NCBI GenBank assembly: GCA_021442155.1 | Contig: CM038214.1 | Coordinates: forward strand, 137,802,040-137,866,039 | Length of the DNA: 64,000 bases | Direction of reading: 5' to 3' | DNA from: Cymbidium sinense | Taxonomy: Eukaryota; Streptophyta; Magnoliopsida; Asparagales; Orchidaceae | Shown here: piece by piece, positions 1 to 9,251 of the stretch | Layout of the letters: each line of letters opens with the position of its first letter | How positions within the stretch are numbered: position 1 is the first letter of the stretch | Position numbers and translations under genes: made by a program | Notes under the pieces: generated by a model | Seen by the model: the letters and a program-made list of their open reading frames with translations, nothing else | What the model was told of the DNA's origin: nothing | Database searches by the model: none

Positions 1-1380
1 CAAATCTAATTTCAAAATTTGACTCCAAATGATTGAAATCCAAAATCAAATTCAAATCCTAAGACCCTTCTAAGCCATATGAACCATATTCATAAGTTTA
101 GCCAAAACTCCTTAGACCAAATCAAAACTCAATTGATCTCTTTAGAAATCAATTATTCCTTCATTTATATTCACAAATATAAATGAAATCAATTGACCAA
201 AACTATATCAAAATCAAATCCAAACTCAATCCAAGCCCTTTAAGCCAATTCTTTGGACTTAGCCAAAGTATATCCAAATCAAGTCAAAACCAATGGATTT
301 TCTCTCGAATCAATCATTCATTTGATCATTTATCCAAATATAAATAAATCCTACAATAATCAAACCAAATTCAAGTCAACCCAAGTCAAGCCTAACTTAG
401 CCCTTTTGACTTAAAACTTTCAATTGAGCCAAAACCCATTGGACTCCAAATTGATTGCCGTTGAATTTATATTTCAATCTAGGGCTCATATATAAGTTCA
501 ACTAAACTAGAATCAAACCAAAACTAAACTAATTGACCCGCTTAGGTCCACTTGACCCAAAGTGACCTAAAGGACCCATTTGAGCCAACTTCAATCCAAC
601 CAAAATTGGATTGAACCATGCTCACCAAGACCTTCTACCATGATTATTGATCACCCGAGGATGATCAATTGCAATCAATTGGGCCAAACTAAGCCTAATT
701 GGCCATTTGATCTAAATTGACCCAAATTGGTCTAAAGGACTAAATCGGGTCAAATCATGATCTAACCCAAATTGATTGCAACCAATGGATCAAGTTCATT
801 CCAATTTGATTATTGAAATTGACCAAAGCCATAATTAAACCCAATTTGATCAATTGAGCCCAATTGGTCAACTTGACCCAACCTAGCCCAAATTCGCCTA
901 AAGGGTCAATTTGGCCTAAATCCAAATTAAATCCAAATTAGTTCAAACCAAAGACCACATTCATCTCCAATTAGCCAATTGAACATGAATCAATCTATAA
1001 CCCAAGCTAATTTGGTCAATTTTGGTCAAATGGGTCAATTTGACCCAACATGACCCATATGACCCAAATTGGGCCAAATCCCTTGAAACCAAGCCAAGAC
1101 CCATTGGGGGCTGATCAAACCCGACCCAAAACCATTTGGGATCAGCCCAAAATAAACCCAACCTATTTAAACCCCTCATGGATCTTCCCCCACATAGGAT
1201 TCCACCCAACCTCATTTAATTCTCCCCAATCACATGTACTTAACTCCTCCCCAATATTTGCATTGAATAGAGCTGATCATATGACAAGAGAAGACTTTGG
1301 AGCAAAAATCCAAAGTCCTCAATCAATCTATCATCCATCTCAACCACCCCAAGCAAGATGACAATCAATTTGGAGCCAAA
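1..1380 (+). promoter_or_regulatory. U3 region dense in TTGAC (W-box core) words
   Basis: Degenerate short-word DNA made of CCAAATTGA, TTGACCCAA and TTGGTCAA elements, C- and A-rich on this strand with almost no coding potential. TTGAC followed by C or T, the core bound by WRKY factors, recurs on both strands, for example around 197, 403, 532, 551, 717, 820, 871 and 1040. It lies just upstream of the TATA element at 1407, where enhancer sequences of an LTR are expected. Regulatory use is inference; the word frequency is visible. Confidence 0.5.
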
Positions 1381-1406
1381 AAATCAAAAAAATATTAGAT
1401 TTTGGC

Positions 1407-1416
1407 CATATAAAAG
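1407..1416 (+). promoter_or_regulatory. TATA-type core promoter of the LTR
   Basis: CATATAAAAG lies at the boundary between the TTGAC-rich U3 and the leader, giving an expected start about 25-35 bases downstream near 1440. Related LTR copies carry a TATA-like core at the equivalent place. No transcription data are available. Confidence 0.5.
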
Positions 1417-1925
1417 GAGGGGGAGATGAGGAGTTAGATCTCTTGCTCCCGCCACCATTAAGCCCCCAAAAGCTCCCCAAAGCAAAAAGGAACCCATCCC
1501 CAACCTCTTTGAGCCATTTTTGAGCTCAAAAATATAATTGCTCTTTAGGCGAGAGACATGAGAAGGCGTCGAAGGAGGCAAGGGTTAAAGATCACTCAAA
1601 GCTTCCTTAAATACTGGGAGTTCGCTCATCTTCACCGTCAGAAAACCATCTCGGTAAATTTTGCCAAACCGTCGCTTTAGATTTTTGCATTTTGTGTTAA
1701 TTTTCTTGCAATTTTAGGAATTTTCCTAGATAATCCCACATTTTTTACTTTAAATCATCCCAATTTAAAGAAATAGAATTTTTTCAGTGCGAATCGATGC
1801 GAAAACGGGTCTATTTGGATAAGTTTTGGCTTAGAAACCTTCATTTTTTCCTTTAAAAGCGAAAATATTCATCACGGCGAAGCTACAACCCATCAATCCC
1901 GTTCCCAGATTGGGCTGGATCACCC

Positions 1926-2178
1926 ATGGATCCGCGGACCTTCAAATCGCTTGATGCGATCTGGATCATCCGATCGGGCGGTTTGCATGATCGGACCTTC
2001 GGATCGCGTGATCGGGCCGCTCGATGTGATCTGACCCGTCCGATCGCATGATTGAATGAGCAATTATGCATGGATGGCGTGATCCGGTCTTGATCACGAT
2101 GCGTCCGATCGCGCGGTTCCACACATCGGCGATCGGCGCGCCGCCGTCGAAGCGCTCGGATCGTCGCTCGATCACGAT
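1926..2178 (+). repeat. GATC/CGATCG-rich GC island within LTR
   Basis: An abrupt GC-rich, CpG-dense block in otherwise AT-rich DNA, with about fifteen GATC words in about 250 bases, several inside CGATCG or TGATCGG. It looks like a degenerate short tandem repeat. The minus-strand open frames across it (1883-2254 and 1966-2232) follow from its low stop-codon content and resemble no known protein. The equivalent part of the unit at 55650-55770 keeps only traces. Confidence 0.6.
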
Positions 2179-2259
2179 AGTTCGATGTGTGATTGGATGG
2201 TCGAGAGCATGGGTCATTTTCCTTCCGCCCAATGGCTAACGTCAGCACCGCCATATTTT

Positions 2260-5200
2260 CTTTTCTTTTTTAAATTTTTTATTTAAATCACTTGGAACTT
2301 CAAAATTCATAAAAAATAAAATATTTAGCCAAAAACTACAAACAAAGGCTCATTGGATTTGTCTTTCCAATTGGAATCCAACAAACCTAAAATCACCAAA
2401 TTTTACTAAGTATTTTGAGCTTAATTTAAGTTTTAGTAAAAGTCAAATTTTATTAATTAAATCAAAAATATTTGTCAGATTAAGTTGAAATTTTCATGGA
2501 TTGAAATTAAAGGTAAAACGCACCTACCATAAAAATTTCAAATAATATGAATTTTGCAATTGGGAGAAATTAAATTTTGAAGTTCAGATTGCCCATTTTA
2601 ATAAAATAAATCAAATAAAAATTCAAAAATTTTAAAAAGAATCTTCAAATAGCTTAAATCACTTCAATTGTCATCTAGGACTCTTAAGAAAATAATGTGA
2701 TCTTATGAATCCTAATGAACCCCAAACAAACGCTTAAGAGTAGAGTTTAATCAATTAAGGAGTTAATTAAAATATAATTTAAAAATAATTTAAATATGAA
2801 ATCAAAATCATAAATGAAATAACACTTAAGCAATCATTAATCAAATCTCAAATTATAAAAATATCATCCGTAGAAAATTAATTATGATTTGAGCTAAAAA
2901 CTCAATTAAATGATTAAATCTTGAATCAAACTTAAAATTAAATAAATCTACGAAACTTTAACATGGGTGAAACCCATATAACTAAACCTACACTAAGCAT
3001 GGAATCTTAATCATATAAAATGCCTTAATGAGCATGAATCAACTAAGTAATCATTAAATAAACTAAAAATCAAATTGATTAATAAACCAATTCAACATAA
3101 TCATTTGATATTAATCAAATTAAACCAAATAAAATTAAAGTAAACTTAATTAACATATAATTAAATCACATCCATTTGGAATAAGATAATTAATTAGCCA
3201 TTAAATATTTCAACTAAATAAATAAATCAAACATGTTAATGAAATCAAACAAACATAATAAGCGAGTCAAATCAATAAAACTCTAATCATAAATAATCAA
3301 ACTTAATTGAAATGAAATAAATAATTAATTCACTTAATAACAATGATGGTAATAACAATACCCCTTAATCAAATCAAACTTAAGTAAAACACTTAACTAA
3401 ATCAAATCACTCACATGTGGGAAATTAAGCCATTAATATCTAATTAAACAAACCCTAATTAATCTAATAATTTAAAATTTTAATTACCCTTAATGAAACT
3501 TAATTAATCAAACATCTAATTAATGCAAACTTAATGAATTAATCCATCATCTTAATTAATCAAATTAATTTAAATAAGTTACATTAAAGCTAACTCTAAA
3601 AGTAAGCTTAAATCAAACCCATAATTAAAATTAATAATTAATCACACCCCAAGTAATTAAATTAATCATCATATTAAACCTAAGCTTAATCAAACATGAT
3701 CAAAATGCAATTAAATACTAATCAAAATTAATCCCAAATCATTAAGTCATTAATTCATCATTAAGAATTAAATAAATATTAATTTAATTTCATAATGAAC
3801 TTAAACACACTCCTTAATTAAACTAATTACCCTTAAGCTAATCCAATTAAATAAACTAACTTAATAAATTAATCCATCATCTTAATAAATCAAATTAATT
3901 TTATAAATCACATAAAAATTAATTCAAATCAAATACTTAATTAATCTACTAATTAATTTAATTACACCTATTAAATAAACTAATTAAGTCAATTAAATTA
4001 ATCATATTAAACTTAAGCTTAATCAAACATAAAATACAATTAAATGCTAATCAAATCCTAATTTAAAACTAATTACATCATTAACCTAAATAAATATGAA
4101 ATCAAATTAAAAATTAAACAAACCTTTATTTAATTTAATAATTAATCATACCTCTTAAATAAACTAATTAAGTTAATTAAATTAATTATATTAAACCTAA
4201 ACTTAATCAAACATAAGTGCAATTAAATACTAATCAAAACCTAAATTATTAAGCCATTAATTACATCATTAACTTAAACAAATATGAAATCAAATTGAAA
4301 ATTAAATAAATCTTTATAATTAACATAAATACACTTCTTAATTAAACTAATCACATAATCCCATTGAACCTAAGCAAACCCATAGAATAATAAAGCTAAT
4401 TAAATCAAATTAAATCAAATTTAATTAAATTAAGAAAGATTCTCACCAATTTAATATGTAATCAAATCCAACCTACTTAAATAAGATAAACTAGTTAACT
4501 ATCTAATGTTTGAAATCAAAATACAAACCAAAATTTGATAAACAAAGAATCAAACCCAATTAAAATCAAAATAAAATCTCAATTAATCTAATCTGATCAA
4601 ACTACAAATAAATGAACCACAATCAAATTAAATAAATATAAAGTTAAGTCACATAACCATAATCAAAGAAAATAATTAGATATTAATTTAAAAGGATATT
4701 GAATTATCAAGATTTAATTAAACCAAGACATCTAATCTGAAATTAATCAATCAAAAACACATGAATTTAAACAAACTTAAACTTCATTAGAGATCAAGGA
4801 TTTTGAATTATCAAGATTTAATTAAACCAAAACATCTAATCTAAAATTAATCAACCAAAACACATGAACTTAAACAAACTTAAATTTCATTAGATATTAA
4901 GGATATTGAATTATCAAGATGCAATCAAACTAAAACATCTAATCAAAATCAAACAATCAAATACTTAAACCAATTCAAATTCTAAGCTCTAAATTAAATC
5001 AAATAAATCAAATCAAATAAATTACACAAATTCAAATGGGCTAATTAAGATACTTAAGGACCTTAGTCAGATTCTTTAGGAATTAGGATGTAGAATAGGG
5101 TGAGTTCCATCTACAAATGGAATTCATCCTACTCTTCATTCTTGAAAACCTAAACATCATTTTAACCAAATAAAAGTGAAATAAAAATGAAAAATAAATC

Positions 5201-5300
5201 ATCAAATCATTTAAATTGAAATCACCCTAAGGTAAAATTTAAACAAATTAAAACTTCAAATTGAAACTTAAACTAAAGAAGCCTATTAAAGTCTTGCCAC
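2260..5300 (+). repeat. AT-rich U5 segment of subfamily I LTR
   Basis: Three kb of low-complexity DNA dominated by TTAATTAA, AATCAAA and TTAAAC words, with no reading frame of note. Homologous sequence runs in reverse at 53100-55640, including the matching stretch near 2340-2520 and 55400-55600. It has internal duplications such as the GAATTATCAAGATTTAATTAAA block repeated around 4692, 4804 and 4908. I see no genes or RNA motifs here. Confidence 0.65.
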
Positions 5301-5755
5301 ACAAGCCTTAAGTATATAGATTAGAATACTAGGTCACCACCTCTAGTGCTAAGTTATGTATGTATGATGTTTGTGATGTAATATTTTAGATATGTATTTA
5401 TAGGCGGATGTTAGGTTGTTATTAATCATGTTTTTTCTGGGGGTTGTGCTTAAGGGGCGCTATAATAAAAATATAAATGTGTTTGCTGTGCAGGTTGCTT
5501 AGCCCATAAGCATAACTCACGTTAGGATAGGTGGGCTTGGTTACCCATGTATGGGGTGCTAAGTCCAAATTATTCATATAACTACTTGGATTGTATGGTG
5601 TGTTTAGCTAACATTTATTTTGCAGGTGTAGCTGGATTTACTTTTCCTATTTTTGATGTAATTTTGCATTAGGAATTAGGATTAGTGTTATGGGGGATTA
5701 GGATGAGCAGTGGCCAGAAGGCTTAATCCCTAGGGTGCCCTATGATGCCTTTAGA

Positions 5756-5805
5756 GTAAATCAAATCAAAAGAAAGAGAATGAAGAAATGAAGAATAGAA
5801 GACCC
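5756..5805 (+). repeat. GA-rich polypurine tract in U5
   Basis: A nearly uninterrupted A/G tract ending just before the conserved GACCCCCATAAC. The same arrangement is seen in the other LTR copies: on + at 38945-39045, and as C/T-rich sequence on the opposite strand at 13480-13540 and 52570-52620. Conservation in independent copies suggests function, for instance in RNA processing, but that is inference. Confidence 0.5.
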
Positions 5806-7380
5806 CCATAACATATATATTATTTTTTTTGTAAATAAGGGTAGAGCTGCTACCCATTTTTCTTTCTTTTGGGTGTAACGAACATCGATCGCATTGGCTT
5901 TTTATTCTTTTACGATAGTCTATAAAATTGTTTGATGTTGTGTTTATATTGCACATTAGAACAACATACTTTTCATAGTTTCTTTATGATTGATGCTTGA
6001 ATGTGTGACCTGGATGCGGTAAGCTCTTAGTATAAAATTAATTTTTCTATCCCACTAACAACTCAACTAAAATTTTAAAATAACCCATAACCTCACATAA
6101 AACTGTAGGAATTAAATCAAGATAATAAAATTTTTAGCAACCCTTAGCTGGATGAATGAGTGTATAATATCATGCATGTCATATTATTCCACTCTTGTTA
6201 AGAGGGGGCTTCCATCTTTGCCAGAGAATGAAGGCTTAACCTGTGAGAGCCTTTGATGGAAGAACACCCCTTTCTCTATTGATTTGGCTCATAATCAAGT
6301 TCTCATGCATTTAGGCATACAAAATCCCATAGCCTGTGTCAAAATAAAGAGTTCAAAAGAATCAAATAAATTTGATAAAATTTGCATTAGATTAAGTCAT
6401 GAATTCATACCACTCATGTTCTAGTCTCTTAGGGAGTGAGTTTAAGGACTTAGTCTCCTTTCTAAATAAACAACAACCTAGTCATCTTGCAAAGCATAAG
6501 ACTTGCCTACATGGATTTAAAGCTTAGGAGGAGTTAGCTGGCTGCCACTCTAGGTGGTAATAAGTCCAGCAGTCGGGTGGGTTATTCTCTCTTGTGGAGG
6601 TAAACCATATACCCATTTTTGCCTTAGATTTAGGTGTGCTTTCCCTCGCTCCATAGTTTAGGATGAGGTTGCTATTTCCTTTGGGGCTATAGGCATAAAT
6701 CCTCACCTCTTAGGCATTTTCACAATCTTATGTTGTGAAATTATAAGCCCAAGCAATCTAATAAAATGTCAACTCAAATAATTAACTCTCTTCAATTTCA
6801 AAAATATAAAGCCCAATTATGATAGATTGGAATGCACACTCTAGGCTTCCTGTATCATGAGCATTTCCTACTTTCTCCTATGGATTTTCTAAAATAGCCA
6901 ATCCTTTGATAGTCTTAACCTTGAAATCTTTGGAGACCCTAATTGCCTACTTTAATCGAGAGTATTCTTAAGGAACTCCTATTCCTTAGGATAAAATTAA
7001 CTATGAGGGCTTTCCTCCATAGGGAACTTAACGAACCCACTTAAAATAAAGCCTACTTTACTTTTCCATGTAAAGTAGGATAAAGATCTATGGTATATTC
7101 GAAGACCCATCATGCTTTAGGAGTCCTTATTAGGTGATTAGGTCCATCATAAAGTGGTGATTTCTATCTTTCAAGATAGTACATCATTCCTTAACGTCAT
7201 ACCCGATCACTTCAATAAGTACCCCCTAAGATCTACATGGTGTCCCACATCTCAAAAATAAACACCACAATGATCAATCACTCAAATTGGGTCAAACCAA
7301 GTCAACACTTAGCCAAAATGAAACCTAAATTAGCCAAAATCCACCATAGGCTAAATTGATTGAAACCATTGATCAAAACT

Positions 7381-7950
7381 AATTCATGATCAATGTTTGA
7401 ACTTGACCAAGTCATCATTTGAGCCTAACCTAGCCCAATTGGCCACTTGACCCAAGTTGACCCAACTTGATCTAAAAAGTCAAAATGTGTCAAATCCTGA
7501 TCTAAGCCAAATTGATTGCAACCAATGGGTCAAATTCATTCTAAACCACTTATTGAACTTGACCAAAGTCTCAATTGGCCAACTAGACCCAACCTAGCCC
7601 AATTGACCATGAACCTAACTTGACCTAAAAGGTCAAATTGAGCCAAAATCAAACCAAACCAAAATTGATTGAAACCAAAGCTTGCAACATATTTCAAATG
7701 ACCAACCAAATCTAAACCATCCCATAACCTAACCCAATTAGGTCAATGGGTCAAATTGGTCAACTTGACCCATTTGACCTAAATAAAATCAAATGAACCA
7801 AAACCAAATATAAACCAAATTGAACCAAACCAATGATGCCAACACATTTCAAATAGTCATATGAACTTGACCCAACCCTTGGTTTGGCCCAATTTGACCA
7901 ATTGGTCAACCTGACCCATGTTGATCCATTTTGACTTAAATGGGTCAACA
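7381..7950 (+). promoter_or_regulatory. W-box-dense U3 segment
   Basis: Within about 570 bases I count about eleven plus-strand TTGAC words, most followed by C, and at least six GTCAA words (the same motif on the other strand), for example in the runs starting at 7446, 7741 and 7861. About one would be expected by chance. TTGACC/T is the binding core of plant WRKY factors, which mediate defence and stress responses. Whether the element responds to them is not shown by sequence. Confidence 0.5.
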
Positions 7951-8409
7951 TGAGCCAAATGACTTCAAATCAACTCCAAATTCTTTGAAATTTGGACCAA
8001 CCCAATTTCAAACTATTCTAAATCTGCCTAAAGTAAAATCAAATCCAAATGACTATTTTACCCCTAGGTCAAGGGGTAACCTATGGCCAATTCCACTTGG
8101 AATTTGGTCATATCCTTTCCATGGCCACTTGGCACCCTCTTAGTGGACCAAGTGGACACTAGTGGGTGTGGTGCACATGACCCAATATGTTTGGGTCAGC
8201 CAAACCCAACCCAATGGCCAAACTAACCACCCACTTGGAAATGAGCACAAGAGAATCACTCCTCCACCTTATTTTGCACATGGAAACTTCTCCACTACCT
8301 CCCTCTTCCAAAATCGAATCACATGCCACCCTAAACGGCCTAACCAACCCACTCCATGAGGTGAATTTGATCAAAATGGCTAAACACCTCTCGATCCGAT
8401 CCTTGGTGG

Positions 8410-8424
8410 GGGAGATATACTCCC
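8410..8424 (+). promoter_or_regulatory. Palindromic core promoter with central TATA
   Basis: GGGAGATATACTCCC: GGGAG and CTCCC arms surround a TATA core. The same palindrome occurs on the minus strand at 16627-16641, in decayed form at 40907-40921, and with changed but still complementary arms (GAGGG/CCCTC) at 34934-34950. The position between U3 and leader supports a core promoter role; no start site is measured. Confidence 0.5.
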
Positions 8425-9213
8425 GCTCATTTCACTTCATTCTAACTCTCTCACACTCGATTGAGCTAAGGAAACTCAGAGCAAGCATTCTCAAGCTTCT
8501 CCATGATCTCCAAGGCTCATTTGAATTCTCCTCTTCTCAGTTTCCTTAAGCCGAAAATAGGGGAGCTTAAGGGAAATTCCACTTTGCTCAATACCCAATA
8601 TCAAGCCAATTGCTCTTGCAAGCACCCTAAGGGGACTCAATCGAGTTGATCCAAAGCTTCTTGCAAGGTTCCAAGATAGAAGAGGTGGCTTGACCAAAGC
8701 AAGCCTAGGAGGAGGACTTTGGCCAATTGAGCAATCCACTTCATCCCAAAGCTTGAAACCTTCAATAGAGCTTGTCTCTGCTAGACGAAGCTACCTCGAT
8801 GGTTGGGAGCCGGTGATAGCCTCCGACAAGGTATGGATCAAAATTGAGCTTCGGTGTAGGAGTTCTTGGTCTTTTGTGAAGAGAATTTTCATCCCTAGTA
8901 AAATTGGCCATTGGATCAACTTGTGCTTACTCCTAGATGGTGTGGGTAAAATTTGAGCTTAATCCAAGCTCAATCGAGCTCGAATCAAGCCCTAAGGAGT
9001 GGATGGTTGCCCTCTCCCACAGTCGAGCTCAGTGACGGATCATGGACTGTCCATCCATGCATTTTGGATGGATGGTCCTGATTAATCTGTATAAAATCCC
9101 TCGATTTATCCCTTAAGAATCACAGGTTTAATCCTGACCGTTTGATCTTTGATGGATGGTGAGAGCATATAGCAATGACATTGGATGTGATTACTTAAAT
9201 AGCAAATCCCATT

Positions 9214-9251
9214 GCGCCACGTGGAAAGTGCGTTAGCGGTCCACATGGCGC
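9214..9251 (+). promoter_or_regulatory. G-box-containing inverted repeat
   Basis: GCGCCACGTGG and CCACATGGCGC form an 11-bp inverted repeat with one mismatch around a 16-base spacer. The left arm contains the G-box core CACGTG. The LTR at 35757-35796 has the equivalent structure with 8 of 9 paired positions, and a weaker form is at 32475-32512. It could be a cruciform, an RNA hairpin in the leader or intron, or a paired bZIP/bHLH site. Confidence 0.45.

Larger units (their letters stand above)
1..7269 (+). repeat. Giant Ogre/Tat-type LTR, subfamily I (left end outside window)
   Basis: Non-coding unit read on the plus strand. It starts in a U3 full of CCAAATTGACC-like words (1-1380), then has a TATA-type core promoter (1407-1416), a leader, a GATC-rich GC island (about 1926-2178), a very AT-rich U5 built of TTAATTAA/AATCAAA words (2260-5300), a moderately conserved U5 end (5300-7237), and a terminal TGGTGT...ACACCA inverted repeat ending in CA at 7268-7269. 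The same order of blocks recurs in the other copies; the AT-rich part matches the minus-strand unit at 53100-55640 best, so these two form one subfamily. Directly after the CA the sequence resumes in the middle of another unit's U3, so this LTR was apparently inserted into that one. Calling it an LTR rests on the primer site next to the copy at 28079; this copy alone shows no internal region. Confidence 0.68.

Noticed and set aside
1883..2254. 123-codon arginine-rich minus-strand frame
   Set aside because: It exists because the GATC-rich island has few stop codons; two overlapping frames are open at once, as expected from composition.
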